Shown: positions 55,105 to 64,000 of the stretch, piece after piece | Layout: every line of letters starts with the position of its first letter | Numbering within the stretch: the first letter of the stretch is position 1 | From: Sporosarcina aquimarina | GTDB taxonomy: Bacteria > Bacillota > Bacilli > Bacillales_A > Planococcaceae | DNA length: 64,000 bases | Reading direction: 5' to 3' | Assembly (NCBI RefSeq): GCF_023715615.1 | Contig: NZ_JAMBOM010000003.1 | Location: forward strand, 248,001 to 312,000 | Notes under the pieces: model-generated | Told to the model about the DNA's origin: nothing | The model's database searches: none | The model's input: only the letters and a program-made list of their open reading frames with translations | Made by a program: the position numbers and the translations under genes

Positions 55105-55136
55105 AGTAAAACCCCCAATTTCCCCAAGTGTACGAT

Positions 55137-56414
55137 TTACTTTTTACCGTACCGTTCTACTCTAAGGAGTGCTTGTTTCGCATGTCCTTCAAAGTTTTCC
55201 AGCTTACAAAGACGTGCTGCGTATTCTCCGATATAAGCACTAGCTTCCGGCTTCACTTTTTGATACGTCACGGTTTTAATGAATTTCCCTACCCACAGTC
55301 CACCTGTATAACGTGCTGCCCCTTTTGTCGGTAGCGTGTGGTTCGTGCCGATTACTTTGTCCCCGTAAGCAACGTTCGTTTCAGGTCCTAAGAACAAGCA
55401 ACCATAGTTCGTCATGTTTTCTAGGAAGTAATCTGGATCTTCCGTTAAAATCTCTACGTGCTCAAATGCAAGACGATCAGCTTCAACACGTGCTTCTTCA
55501 ATGGAATCCACGACCAATACTTGGCCATAATCTTCCCATGAAACACTTGCAACATCTGCAGTCGACAATGTTTCCAACTGACGTGCGATTTCTTCAATCG
55601 TTTCGTAGGCGAGTTTTTCAGAAGTCGTGATTAATGCTCCTGGAGAAGTCGGTCCGTGTTCACCTTGACCGAGAAGATCGGTTGCGATCATTTCAGCGTC
55701 CGCTGTATGGTCTGCAACCACTAACGTTTCTGTAGGACCTGCAAATAGGTCAATTCCAACCCGACCGTATAATTGACGCTTTGCCTCTGCGACGAATGCA
55801 TTACCCGGTCCAACGATCATGTCTACGGATTCAATAGATTCTGTACCGATTGCCATTGCCGCCATTGCTTGAATGCCACCAAGCAAGTAGATTTCATCTG
55901 CCCCAGCTAAATGCATAGCAGCGATTGTTGCGTTTGGAATTTCGCCATTGATCGGCGGAGTACATGCAATTACTCGTTTCACTCCAGCAACTTTTGCAGT
56001 CAAAACACTCATGTGTGCAGAAGCTACCATCGGATAACGGCCACCAGGGATATAGCAGCCTACACTGTTTACAGGGATGTTTTTGTGTCCCAAAATAACT
56101 CCTGGGATGTTTTCAACTTCTACATCATTCAAAGAATCTAGTTGTGCTTGTGCAAACGCCTGAATGTTTTTTTGAGCAAACTTAATGTCTTCAATGACAC
56201 TAGATGGCACTTGTTCAACGATTTCCTGAATTTGAGCATCACTCAAACGGAATGATTCAGGAGCCCATTTATCGAACTTCGCCGATAGCTCTCGTACCGC
56301 TTGATCACCACGAGTCTCTACATCTTTTAATGCACCTGCAACAATTTCCGATACCTTAGTATCATTTGCAACTACTTCTTCTTGTGACTTACCTGCTTTA
56401 ATCACTTTCACCAT
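55137..56414 (-). CDS. HisD-family dehydrogenase, HpsN-like (not biosynthetic HisD)
   Basis: 425 residues of histidinol dehydrogenase fold: [53 protein letters not shown] (zinc Gln/His), the catalytic FEHVEI and [21 protein letters not shown]. That last motif, the QGEHGP zinc segment, and a catabolic setting without his genes match sulfopropanediol 3-dehydrogenase (HpsN)-type enzymes, which oxidise a primary alcohol to an acid in four electrons. AGGAGG lies 7 nt before the ATG. First structural gene behind a LacI-type operator. Confidence 0.85.
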   Translation of the reverse strand: MVKVIKAGKSQEEVVANDTKVSEIVAGALKDVETRGDQAVRELSAKFDKWAPESFRLSDAQIQEIVEQVPSSVIEDIKFAQKNIQAFAQAQLDSLNDVEVENIPGVILGHKNIPVNSVGCYIPGGRYPMVASAHMSVLTAKVAGVKRVIACTPPINGEIPNATIAAMHLAGADEIYLLGGIQAMAAMAIGTESIESVDMIVGPGNAFVAEAKRQLYGRVGIDLFAGPTETLVVADHTADAEMIATDLLGQGEHGPTSPGALITTSEKLAYETIEEIARQLETLSTADVASVSWEDYGQVLVVDSIEEARVEADRLAFEHVEILTEDPDYFLENMTNYGCLFLGPETNVAYGDKVIGTNHTLPTKGAARYTGGLWVGKFIKTVTYQKVKPEASAYIGEYAARLCKLENFEGHAKQALLRVERYGKK

Positions 56415-56431
56415 AATTACGCCTCCTATTT

Positions 56432-56445
56432 TTAAACCGCTTACA
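56432..56445 (-). promoter_or_regulatory. Candidate cre site (CcpA)
   Basis: On the minus strand TGTAAGCGGTTTAA differs from the cre consensus WTGNAANCGNWNNCW at about one position. It lies 18 bp before the hisD-like start, where CcpA could block transcription when glucose is present. Confidence 0.45.
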
Positions 56446-56504
56446 TTCCGATTTATAAAAAAATTAGTTACAGACCTATTCTCATTACACGGAGAGTTCT
56501 CACA

Positions 56505-56522
56505 CTTGCATACGTATGCAAG
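56505..56522. promoter_or_regulatory. LacI-type operator
   Basis: Perfect 18-bp palindrome CTTGCATACGTATGCAAG, with the central CG typical of LacI/PurR-family sites. It lies between the lacI-type gene and the operon it should control. No clear -35/-10 pair could be fixed. Confidence 0.75.
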
Positions 56523-56571
56523 AAACTCTATGAGAAAAGATTATTCCTATTATTCATTTTAGTCAACACTT

Positions 56572-57558
56572 TTATGTAGTTTTTCTTTCAACGAATTTTC
56601 CATCCACCTCTATAATTTGCGCTAAACCGGTATAAGACGTGATTTCTGCCAATAAATAATTCACAGTTTCCTCTATCATTTCTTCAATCGGCTGTTCCCA
56701 GGTCGTCAATTCATAAGCTGGCCAAGAAGCCATATCAATATTATCGAATCCTACAACTTTTGTGTCTTGTGGAATACGAATATCATTTTTACGAAGTGCG
56801 TCAATTACTCCTAATGCCATTATGTCATTAGCGACAAAAAATGCTGACGGCAAACGTTTTCCTTCCAGGACAGTCATAGCTGTCTGATGGCCTCCCTCAT
56901 ATGTGTAATCTGAGTTATATTTCCGGTATGCGATTTTCTGTTGATCGAGAACTTCACAAAAACCTTTTTCACGCTCCATGCTCGTAGATGTGTGTTCATT
57001 TCCAGTAATCAACACCAGCTCTGATGCACCTTTTGATAGTAAGTACTGCGCAATCGAACGACTCGCACTTAAATTATTGCAGCATACCGAGTGGAACTCT
57101 CCTGTTCCTAGCTTTCTATTAAAGAAGACGAGTGGAATATGATTTTTCTTAAACTCTTCCCCTACTGAAAACGACATGGTTGCATCCGTGACTACCACAC
57201 CCGCAACATTATAGTTCAATAACGTTTCGACATCCTCTTTTTGAATTTCATCATTGTTGGTATAGACAAACAAAATACTATATCCATGTTGCTTAAATAT
57301 GGAACTAAACCGTTTCAGCACTTGCGCATAAAAAGGGTTTTGAACGCCTTTCATGACAAGGCCAATAATATTCGACTGATTCGTTATGAGGCTTCTCGCG
57401 TATACGTTAGGACGATAGCCAAGTTCTTCCGCAGCCTCAAGAACCCGCTTCTTCGTCTTTTCTGAAACAGAAGCTCCTTCAAAATATACCCTCGAAACTG
57501 AGGATTGGGAGACTCCCGCCAGTTTAGCTACATCCTTTGCAGTTACCGTTTCTCTCAT
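56572..57558 (-). CDS. LacI-family transcriptional regulator
   Basis: 328 residues. The N-terminal helix-turn-helix is TAKDVAKLAGVSQSSVSRVY, with the hinge helix KRVLEAAEELGYRPN; a periplasmic-binding-like effector domain runs from about 60 to 328. The ATG at 57558 is preferred, with AAAGGA 9 nt upstream. It lies directly upstream of the hisD-like operon on the same strand and presumably represses it until the substrate binds. Confidence 0.92.
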   Translation of the reverse strand: MRETVTAKDVAKLAGVSQSSVSRVYFEGASVSEKTKKRVLEAAEELGYRPNVYARSLITNQSNIIGLVMKGVQNPFYAQVLKRFSSIFKQHGYSILFVYTNNDEIQKEDVETLLNYNVAGVVVTDATMSFSVGEEFKKNHIPLVFFNRKLGTGEFHSVCCNNLSASRSIAQYLLSKGASELVLITGNEHTSTSMEREKGFCEVLDQQKIAYRKYNSDYTYEGGHQTAMTVLEGKRLPSAFFVANDIMALGVIDALRKNDIRIPQDTKVVGFDNIDMASWPAYELTTWEQPIEEMIEETVNYLLAEITSYTGLAQIIEVDGKFVERKTT

Positions 57559-57647
57559 TACGCTCATTCCTTTGAATTCGATTTCGCATCACTACCGATA
57601 CCTTTACTTTATATTACTAGTTTTTTGTATTCAATAGTCCACAACAA

Positions 57648-57681
57648 AAAAGGCTGATTGCATACGAGCAATCAGTCTTTT
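57648..57681. terminator. Terminator of the DUF4317 gene
   Basis: 14-bp stem AAAAGGCTGATTGC/GCAATCAGTCTTTT with one mismatch or G-U pair, loop of 6, continuing into TTTTTTG on the minus strand. Confidence 0.85.
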
Positions 57682-57734
57682 GAATCTTTCATTTCGAATT
57701 TACTACGCTCATTTGTTAGCTGTAAGATGCTAAC

Positions 57735-58928
57735 TTACGATTCAAACAGCTCTTCTTCCATCAACGTAAATCCTTCAATCATCGTATCTTCTTCTACCTC
57801 AATTAGGAGACAGCGTTTGCCATTGTAATTGACTTGTTTCACATATTTTAAATCTTGGGGGCTGATTGAAATATTTGCGACTTTCGTGCTGATTTTTATA
57901 GATTTTGATGTGTAACTTGGAACGACATGGCTCGCTTTCAGCTCATAGGATTCATCTTCAACGACAGATTGGAATGCCTGTTGTACTTTTTCGGTATCGA
58001 CGTCTTCTGCCCCACTCAATTTCAATACACGTTCCAGTTCTTTTGTATTCAATGTCGGCACATAATCCTCATCTTCACCTTCGTCTTCCACGGTCGTCAT
58101 TCGGTTGAGTTCATCATAAACGTTGGCCAGCATTTTGGTGTTGACTTCATCTCCCACAACGTGCTTAACAATTTCTTCAAACACTGCTTTGTCATCTTCA
58201 GCCGTCATGATTTCCTCACCATCTAACACATTTTCGATAAATTGATAATCCGGTTTGTTTGCCTTACCCGCAGCATACAAAATGTGATTCACATCCGCTG
58301 CATTGTCAGTAAAACAAGGGAACAAAAACCCACCAATAGGCGAAGCTAATTTGACGACAGGATCAGTCATCTCACTGGACTTAAACTCACGTTCGATAAA
58401 GTCGAACACGAGTGAACTTTTCGGCAGTTCGGTGTGATTCATGCTACAAAGAATGAAAGGTGTGGTGTACGCCTCGTCCCCTTCAGCCATTTCCAACTCT
58501 TCCAAGTTCTTTTTCGTCGGTTTATAATACTTCCCACGAATGAACGTAATGACCAAGTCTTTTTCATACTGAGTATCCTTGACCATTTTCTGTGCGATCA
58601 ACTGCATGCTTTCTTTCCAATCATTCACTTCTTTTGTATGGAGTCCTGCGTATAAGAGCTGTTGGGTATTGTCTGTCTGTCCTTCTTTTACTTCCGCAAA
58701 TCGAACCTCGAATAGTTTCATGGCGAGTTTTCCGCCTAACACCTTTTTAAAGTTCGCTAAAAATAATTCTTGTTGCTCCCGCTCCATTAACCCGAATGCT
58801 TGACTCTCCTCGTGATAGATTTCATCACTTTCCTGGCGAACGTATACATTATAAATGTCTGTAATCATAAGCAAATCCGTATCTACTTTAAATTGCTTGC
58901 GAATATCAGCAATGTCTTTCTTGTTCAT
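57735..58928 (-). CDS. DUF4317 protein
   Basis: 397 residues matching the DUF4317 family: N-terminal MNKKDIADIRKQFKVDTD, then IYNVYVRQESDEIYHEESQA, LLYAGLHTKEVNDWKESM and PIGGFLFPCFTDNAADVNHI. Soluble, acidic, common in Firmicutes, with no known role. Monocistronic; AGGGA lies upstream of the ATG. Confidence 0.87.
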   Translation of the reverse strand: MNKKDIADIRKQFKVDTDLLMITDIYNVYVRQESDEIYHEESQAFGLMEREQQELFLANFKKVLGGKLAMKLFEVRFAEVKEGQTDNTQQLLYAGLHTKEVNDWKESMQLIAQKMVKDTQYEKDLVITFIRGKYYKPTKKNLEELEMAEGDEAYTTPFILCSMNHTELPKSSLVFDFIEREFKSSEMTDPVVKLASPIGGFLFPCFTDNAADVNHILYAAGKANKPDYQFIENVLDGEEIMTAEDDKAVFEEIVKHVVGDEVNTKMLANVYDELNRMTTVEDEGEDEDYVPTLNTKELERVLKLSGAEDVDTEKVQQAFQSVVEDESYELKASHVVPSYTSKSIKISTKVANISISPQDLKYVKQVNYNGKRCLLIEVEEDTMIEGFTLMEEELFES

Positions 58929-59191
58929 ATAAAGTCCCTGCTTTCTATCTTTAAGATCGATTGTTTTGGATCTGACTTAGCTCACATCCAACTTAGACTA
59001 TTCAAAGTTCAGCACTCGCTTTTGACACTCTTACATTATAGCAATAGTTGTGTACATGAAAGAAATTTTGAGGGTTATAGAAGACTTGAATTAGGCATCA
59101 ACACTACCTATCTGTTTCTTATGCTTAAAAACATGAGCTTAGGGTAAACACTATCTATCGTACTAAATAGAAAATAAGGAGAAGTGATAGT

Positions 59192-59614
59192 ATGTCAGAA
59201 ACACTATTCACAGCAACTGCAACTGCAAAAGGTGGACGTGAAGGACACGTTCAATCCTCCGATAATGTCGTGAGCTTTGATACGGCGATGCCTGGAACTC
59301 CTAGAGCTAAAAAACTAGAAAGCTCAACCAACCCTGAGCAATTGTTTGCTGCAGGCTATGCGGCATGTTTTGACAGTGCACTGCAATTGGTCGCTGGCAA
59401 AGCAAAAGTGAAATTCGACTCTGAAGTCACTGCAAATGTCAGCCTTCAGAAAGACGAATCGGATCAAGGCTTTAAATTAGCCGTGAAACTTCAAGTAAAA
59501 GGTTCAGGTATTGAAAAAGACCAGTTGCAAGAGTTAGTTGAAAAAGCTCACCAGGTCTGCCCATACTCAAAAGCAACGCGAGACAACATAGAAGTTGAGT
59601 TAGAAACCCTTTAA
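59192..59614 (+). CDS. ohr: Organic hydroperoxide resistance protein (Ohr/OsmC)
   Basis: 140-residue thiol peroxidase that reduces organic hydroperoxides. The catalytic cysteines are Cys59 in GYAACFDSAL and Cys123 in HQVCPYSKATR, which places it in the Ohr rather than OsmC branch. AAGGAG lies before the ATG. No ohrR gene or typical OhrR box is adjacent. Monocistronic with terminator. Confidence 0.94.
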   Translation: MSETLFTATATAKGGREGHVQSSDNVVSFDTAMPGTPRAKKLESSTNPEQLFAAGYAACFDSALQLVAGKAKVKFDSEVTANVSLQKDESDQGFKLAVKLQVKGSGIEKDQLQELVEKAHQVCPYSKATRDNIEVELETL

Positions 59615-59636
59615 TTTTGAAAACGTTAAAAGTAGG

Positions 59637-59668
59637 AAAACCCCAACGTTTACAGGCGTTGGGGTTTT
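59637..59668. terminator. Terminator of ohr
   Basis: Perfect 12-bp stem AAAACCCCAACG/CGTTGGGGTTTT with an 8-nt loop, 22 bp after the stop. Confidence 0.9.
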
Positions 59669-59827
59669 GGCATTCTTCATTGAAAGATTTTAAGTAGCGA
59701 GAAGACCAGTAAAATACTGCAACTCAATGAGTTATTAAATAAGATGCCTTTAAACTGTCACCATGAAGCGAGAGCGACATAGGCTATATAGACAGGAGAT
59801 ACTGCTTAACAAACAGGAGGAATCGGA

Positions 59828-60319
59828 ATGATAAACTATCAAGCCTTTGCGGGCATCGTAACTGCCATTAATGACTTTTCAATTGGACAGTACAACGAAG
59901 TGGGTTGTTATAAGCAAATGTCAGTTGATAATGGTTATGGAAACGTAGTGAATTTTGTAGTGGCTCCGACCACTTACTTTGTCGATCACGAAGTCGTATC
60001 CGTTGGGGATCAAGTAACAGGATTTTACGATGGAAATGCACCTGCACCTCTTATCTTTCCACCCCAATTCAATGCGCTCATTGTAAGCAAAAATGTACGA
60101 GGACAATTTGTGAAAGTCGACCATTTTGATGACCAGTTAGTGAGCAGTGATCACACGTTACAGCTGAATATGAATCCAGCTACTAAAGTCGTCCTGCAGA
60201 ACGGGCAGCCTTTCACTGGAAACCTGGCCAATCGAGATCTACTTGTCGTGTATGGTGCAACAACTCGGAGTATCCCTGCTCAGACGACGCCATATCAAAT
60301 CGTTGTGTTATGCTCATGA
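59828..60319 (+). CDS. Conserved hypothetical protein
   Basis: 163 residues, soluble and beta-rich, with no signal peptide. Segments such as INYQAFAGIVTAINDFSIGQ, VVAPTTYFVDHEVVSVGDQV, PLIFPPQF and SIPAQTTPYQIVVLCS look like a Bacillales family I have seen unannotated. The fold may be OB-like (inference). CAGGAGG lies 8 nt before the ATG. Monocistronic. Confidence 0.7.
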   Translation: MINYQAFAGIVTAINDFSIGQYNEVGCYKQMSVDNGYGNVVNFVVAPTTYFVDHEVVSVGDQVTGFYDGNAPAPLIFPPQFNALIVSKNVRGQFVKVDHFDDQLVSSDHTLQLNMNPATKVVLQNGQPFTGNLANRDLLVVYGATTRSIPAQTTPYQIVVLCS

Positions 60320-60333
60320 TTTGAGTGTACCTT

Positions 60334-60366
60334 GCATGTGGAGAAACTTTCTGCATGCGTTTTTTT
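60334..60366 (+). terminator. Terminator of the 59828 gene
   Basis: GCATGTGGAG pairs, with G-U pairs, with TTTCTGCATGC, followed by a G and TTTTTT. Confidence 0.65.
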
Positions 60367-60390
60367 ACGTTACTGTCAGAAAGATTCTTT

Positions 60391-61140
60391 TCACTCGCTC
60401 AGTTCTTCCAAAAATTCTACAATGTATTTAACGGTATCTTGTACCTGCTGATTCCCTGACAACGAAGAGTCTCCATCACCTTTTTGATGACCATACTCTC
60501 CAAAACCACCGTGATTTCCGCCTTTTATTTCAATGAATTCTGCATCATTGGGCATGATTTCCTTAGCGTTTTTCACTTTGTCCAGATCTGCCACCTCATC
60601 ATTGCTTCCCCAAAGGGATAATACGTTTAACGAGGACTTACTCAAATCAGTTTTACTTTGAGGATAGGATGCAAGTAATACAAGCCCTTCTACATTCTCA
60701 TGATCTAGCGCATAATTGGACGCCATCACACCACCCAACGAGTGACCACCAATGACCCATCTTTTAATCTCAGGATGGTCATTTATAATCTCACCCGCAC
60801 GATTTGGAGACAGGATCGCTAAGTTAAATCTCAAGTCGGCAAGAATGACAGGATATCCTTGCGCTGCAATTTCTTTTGCCATCGTTGCGTAAGCGGGTGC
60901 TTCTACTTTGGCGCCAGGATAGAAAATAAATCCGATATCGCGTGCTTCAGATACCGGTTCAAATAGAATATCCCCTTCTTCTTTAACGATCACCTGATCA
61001 TCTGATTGTAAGCTGTTCTTTGAAGATGGAATTGCTTCATAGGAAGTGCTGACGAAGATGAAAAATCCAGCTAACGTAATTATCAATAACACTGCAATTC
61101 CCATAAGGATCTTTACTGCCCATGGTTTCTTTTCTCTCAT
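60391..61140 (-). CDS. Membrane-anchored alpha/beta hydrolase
   Basis: 249 residues: N-terminal membrane helix (about 10-30, ILMGIAVLLIITLAGFFIFV), then an Abhydrolase_5-type domain on the outside. The nucleophile lies in IGGHSLGGVMA, the acid in WGSNDEVAD and the His in GGNHGGFGEYG. The ATG at 61140 is preferred because GGAG lies 8 nt upstream; the ATG at 61146 is only 2 nt from it. Substrate unknown. Confidence 0.83.
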   Translation of the reverse strand: MREKKPWAVKILMGIAVLLIITLAGFFIFVSTSYEAIPSSKNSLQSDDQVIVKEEGDILFEPVSEARDIGFIFYPGAKVEAPAYATMAKEIAAQGYPVILADLRFNLAILSPNRAGEIINDHPEIKRWVIGGHSLGGVMASNYALDHENVEGLVLLASYPQSKTDLSKSSLNVLSLWGSNDEVADLDKVKNAKEIMPNDAEFIEIKGGNHGGFGEYGHQKGDGDSSLSGNQQVQDTVKYIVEFLEELSE

Positions 61141-61170
61141 TTTCATGACTCCTTTATGTGAGATACCATT

Positions 61171-61788
61171 TTATTTAATCAGATCGATAAAGTGTTTTAA
61201 TATCCGAGCAGTCAATCCCCAAACAATATACTCTTCATACTCATAAAACCACTCTTCCTGTGAACGATTTCCCCATTGGTACTGCTCACCATTGTAGATT
61301 TTATCGAACGGGAAGTCTGGCAAGGGTATTGGTTGAACCGGGACTCTGTGTAGAACAGGTTCGTGGTCAAGTAACCACTTCAACGGAATTGCAAAGACTT
61401 CCTCGACTTCGTCCTTATTAAAAGAATGGATAATTTCATGGTAGTCACATACCGCAACAAATGGATAGACCACAAACGAAGGAGATGCAATATATGGACT
61501 CAACTTTCCAATAACGGTGACGGTATCTGGATCGATTCCTAATTCTTCATGTGTTTCTCGCAATGCCGCATCCATCGGGGAAGCGTCTGTCGAGTCAATT
61601 CGACCTCCTGGAAAACTACTATCTCCCGGCTGTTTTCGCATTGTCAGGGAACGCCTCTCAAAAACTACATGCCACTCGCCTGATTCTTGAACGAGAGGCA
61701 CCAATACCGCGGCGCGAAACGCTGTATCTTCCCCAATGAACAATGACTTATTGTCATTTAGTTGTTTCTTCCAATCCTCCAAGAACAT
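61171..61788 (-). CDS. NUDIX CoA pyrophosphatase-like protein
   Basis: 205 residues of the NudL/YeaB type, members of which cleave coenzyme A to phosphopantetheine. The family pattern is RKQPGDSSFPGGRIDSTD followed by the NUDIX helix AALRETHEELGI. GGAGGT lies 11 nt before the ATG. It lies 30 bp upstream of the hydrolase gene on the same strand and may be co-transcribed. Confidence 0.87.
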   Translation of the reverse strand: MFLEDWKKQLNDNKSLFIGEDTAFRAAVLVPLVQESGEWHVVFERRSLTMRKQPGDSSFPGGRIDSTDASPMDAALRETHEELGIDPDTVTVIGKLSPYIASPSFVVYPFVAVCDYHEIIHSFNKDEVEEVFAIPLKWLLDHEPVLHRVPVQPIPLPDFPFDKIYNGEQYQWGNRSQEEWFYEYEEYIVWGLTARILKHFIDLIK

Positions 61789-61933
61789 AAAGTTTCTGCA
61801 CCTCCATGCTTTCTCATAACATTATCGTATCATTGGCTGGTGAATAATTAAAGAAGCTCATGAAAAGCCATTTCATACCGTTTGTTTACGTTACACCACG
61901 TAAGAATATAGGATAAAAATAATCTATCCCCAC

Positions 61934-61971
61934 AAAAAAGCACGAGATCATCAAAGTGAAATGGTCTCGTG
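61934..61971 (-). terminator. Terminator of chemoreceptor 2
   Basis: On the minus strand CACGAGA (61971-61965) pairs with TCTCGTG (61947-61941), followed by CTTTTTTG. It lies 10 bp past the stop. Confidence 0.8.
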
Positions 61972-61981
61972 TTTTGTGTAA

Positions 61982-63664
61982 TTACAGTTTAAATTGATGT
62001 GCCAATCTATTCAGCTCTTCAGAGAGTTGCGCGAGTTCAGCTGAACTACTGGCCACTTCTTCCATAGAACTTGCAGTTTGCTGTACAGAAGCCGAGGTCT
62101 GTTCTACACCCGCCGCCGCTTCTTCAGATACGGCAGCGATATCGTCGACTGTATTGTTAATCTCTTTAGTATTGTCAACAATGTCATTCAAATTGTTGCC
62201 AACTGTTTTTATATTTTCATCCATTTTTAGTACTGCTTTACTAATCTTATTGAATGTCCCTTTTGTCAATTGCAGCTGTTCGGTTCCTTGCTCTACCTCT
62301 TTATAACCTTTAGCAAGTGCATTCGAAACGCTTTTCGTTTCGCCTTGTATTCGTTCCACAATGCCTGAAATATCGGTTACAGAATGAGAAACTTGCTCTG
62401 CCAACTTACGCACCTCATCAGCAACTACTGCAAATCCACGCCCATGCTCTCCTGCTCTAGCTGCTTCGATTGCTGCATTTAATGCCAGTAGATTTGTTTG
62501 TGCTGCAATATCATTAATTACTGTAACTAGCTTAGAAATCTCCTGAGATTGACTATCCAATCCTTCAACTTTTTGAACCGATTCCTCAACAAGCTCATTA
62601 ATTTTCTCCATATGTTTTGTAGAAAACTCCATCATCTCTACACCTTCTTGGGTCATACCAATCACTTCTTGAGAATACTTCTGAACATCGGTCCCATTCT
62701 CATTGGTTTCAAAAATCTTTGTGGCAAACGAATCCATGATAGATACTAGGTTGCTAGCACTATTCGCTTGAGTTTCAGCCCCTGTTGCCAGCTCCTGCAT
62801 TGTCATTGCGGTCTGAGTAGAGCCAGCCTTTACTTCACTAGCAGACTGCGTTAACTCTTCACTATGGGATAACACGGTATTCGAAACGCCATTGATTTGA
62901 CGTAGGATTGTATTCATTTTTGTTTGCATTTCATTTGTCGCTGTCACAAGGTGACCGATTTCATCTCGTGCATTTGTAACAAGATGCTCCTGGCTAATAT
63001 CTCCGCTAGCAATTAACTTCATTCGTTCTGCAACGTTATTTATAGGATTCGAGATCACTCTCGCTGTAACAACGGCAATTAAAATGGAAATAATTGTGAT
63101 TAAAGAGGCAAATAGAGAACCCATTTGTGCAGCCCGTTTTTCTGATCGTTGTATTTCTTTACCCATTTCCTCCATTTTTTCATGGTTTTTTTCCGCCAAC
63201 TCTTCATATCCCAGACGAATCTCAGTACTCTCTGCACTTAGCTTGGTAGCATTTTGAATAGCTAACTCTTTGTTCCCCTCGTCATATTCGTTAAAAACAT
63301 CTGCATCAACCTGTTTACGCCAATTGACCGTTCTCTTTATCAATGCATCAAACTCACTGTTTACTTCTATACTCCTAATAACACTTTCACTTTCAAGACC
63401 AATTTCAGTGTACTTCTGAAAATCATCTATATAGGATGGGTTTCCTGAAAGTAAATATCCTCTCACCGCTGATATCCTAACTGAGATAGAAGAAGACATT
63501 TGATCATATGCAGACAATAGCTGTAATTCTTCATTAATGACTTGATCCATAGAAGCACTCGTTTTTTTATTCATTAGATAGGTAAAGCCACTGTATACGG
63601 ACGTTAAAACAATTGCGATAGCAAACCCAAATAAAATTTTCTTTCTAAGACTATTTAACTGCAT
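61982..63664 (-). CDS. Methyl-accepting chemotaxis protein 2
   Basis: 560 residues with the same build as the receptor at 31320: helix 1 (about 8-28), four-helix sensor (about 29-180), helix 2 (about 188-208), HAMP (about 209-262) and a signalling coiled coil with [20 protein letters not shown]. The ATG at 63664 (GAGG 6 nt upstream) is preferred over the GTG at 63685. Ligand unknown. The sensor parts differ enough from receptor 1 to suggest different ligands. Confidence 0.92.
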   Translation of the reverse strand: MQLNSLRKKILFGFAIAIVLTSVYSGFTYLMNKKTSASMDQVINEELQLLSAYDQMSSSISVRISAVRGYLLSGNPSYIDDFQKYTEIGLESESVIRSIEVNSEFDALIKRTVNWRKQVDADVFNEYDEGNKELAIQNATKLSAESTEIRLGYEELAEKNHEKMEEMGKEIQRSEKRAAQMGSLFASLITIISILIAVVTARVISNPINNVAERMKLIASGDISQEHLVTNARDEIGHLVTATNEMQTKMNTILRQINGVSNTVLSHSEELTQSASEVKAGSTQTAMTMQELATGAETQANSASNLVSIMDSFATKIFETNENGTDVQKYSQEVIGMTQEGVEMMEFSTKHMEKINELVEESVQKVEGLDSQSQEISKLVTVINDIAAQTNLLALNAAIEAARAGEHGRGFAVVADEVRKLAEQVSHSVTDISGIVERIQGETKSVSNALAKGYKEVEQGTEQLQLTKGTFNKISKAVLKMDENIKTVGNNLNDIVDNTKEINNTVDDIAAVSEEAAAGVEQTSASVQQTASSMEEVASSSAELAQLSEELNRLAHQFKL

Positions 63665-63685
63665 AAATTTCCTCAACCTGTACAC

Positions 63686-64000
63686 CTCTTATATATTTTT
63701 CAGGATATACTATGTACTATTGGGTAAATATAGTAAATAATAACCATCCTCTAAAATTAAATATATACATACCAATGAACTATGTAAAGCAATGATTTAC
63801 GTCTTTTATGGTTTTTTATTCTTATTAAAAAGTCCCATTATATCTTGTATTCAGGTAACTTATATTATAAATAGTCGATTTTCTCCATATTTTACAACAA
63901 AAAAAGAGACGCACCATTTTGAGGTTACGCCTTTTCAATCATTTACTATGGGGTATACCGAACACATCATAAAAAGGGTTCGCTTTACACCCGATAAAAT
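63686..64000. other. Right-edge region without a gene
   Basis: AT-rich 315 bp upstream of chemoreceptor 2. It holds the likely promoter at 63760-63788. No supported reading frame or RNA is seen. Confidence 0.55.
63760..63788 (-). promoter_or_regulatory. Candidate SigA promoter of chemoreceptor 2
   Basis: On the minus strand TTTACA (63788-63783) and TATATT (63765-63760) are separated by 17 bp, about 95 bp before the start. Confidence 0.55.

Noticed and set aside
55137..56414. Biosynthetic histidinol dehydrogenase
   Set aside because: No his genes nearby, a catabolic LacI operon, and motifs ([16 protein letters not shown]) fit HpsN-like enzymes better.

Overview
The window looks like a stretch of core chromosome from a moderately low-GC Gram-positive rod of the order Bacillales. 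Supporting features are strong Shine-Dalgarno sequences, frequent GTG and TTG starts, a BirA-type biotin operator, FMN and guanidine-I riboswitches, a YtvA-type LOV-STAS photoreceptor, DUF4317, QueT and a VmlR-like ABC-F protein. The gene mix, with intergenic 21-bp minisatellites, fits the Planococcaceae/Caryophanaceae (Sporosarcina-like). That placement is inference. I see no tRNA, rRNA, CRISPR array, complete insertion sequence or prophage.

Layout. 1-2580: biotin operon (bioD-bioA-bioY, minus strand) behind a near-ideal BirA operator. 2745-4410: a Bcr/CflA drug exporter, a 21-bp minisatellite and the terminator of a lipoprotein gene. 4423-8628: lipoprotein, SelO, and a divergent ECF sigma factor/anti-sigma pair with its own ECF-type promoter. 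8631-12500: a VmlR-like ABC-F protein behind an attenuator, a membrane rhodanese, a small membrane protein, and a PadR/DUF1129 pair. 12615-19138: acetyltransferase, LOV-STAS photoreceptor, a small membrane protein, the FMN-riboswitch-controlled ribDEBAH operon and another acetyltransferase. 19138-22240: queT with a structured leader, an SDR, a DUF2829 (Tad2-like) protein and an HxlR regulator divergent from a nitroreductase, then a degenerate 21-bp array. 22293-29293: an NmrA-type SDR, acetyltransferases, DUF2087, hydrolase, kinase, a guanidine-riboswitch SMR exporter pair and a NUDIX enzyme. 29500-33020: small hypothetical genes, an AAA-ATPase remnant and a chemoreceptor. 33179-36333: an ABC exporter pair and a second, larger minisatellite. 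36354-44415: secreted protein, Ogt, DUF3889, O-methyltransferase, Mqo and an RND pump. 44462-51149: a peptide/nickel-type ABC transporter. 51213-57558: a LacI-controlled catabolic operon. 57735-63664: DUF4317, Ohr, hydrolase, NUDIX and a second chemoreceptor.

Most interesting items. (1) The substrate-binding protein of the peptide-type transporter appears circularly permuted: the canonical C-terminal lobe precedes the canonical N-terminal lobe. It also carries one in-frame TAA just after the lipoprotein signal. Both partner permeases carry unusual membrane-spanning N-terminal extensions. (2) Three intergenic arrays have exactly 21-bp periodicity; two share a core and both boundaries. (3) A LacI-controlled operon combines an HpsN-like HisD homologue, a GntP permease, a hydroxyacyl-CoA dehydrogenase-like protein and two SDRs, and its substrate is unknown. 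(4) A homologue of the phage anti-Thoeris protein Tad2 sits in a chromosomal redox-stress locus. (5) The queT leader RNA is structured but does not match the preQ1 classes I can recall.

All function calls rest on reading motifs and remembered family features. No database search was run.
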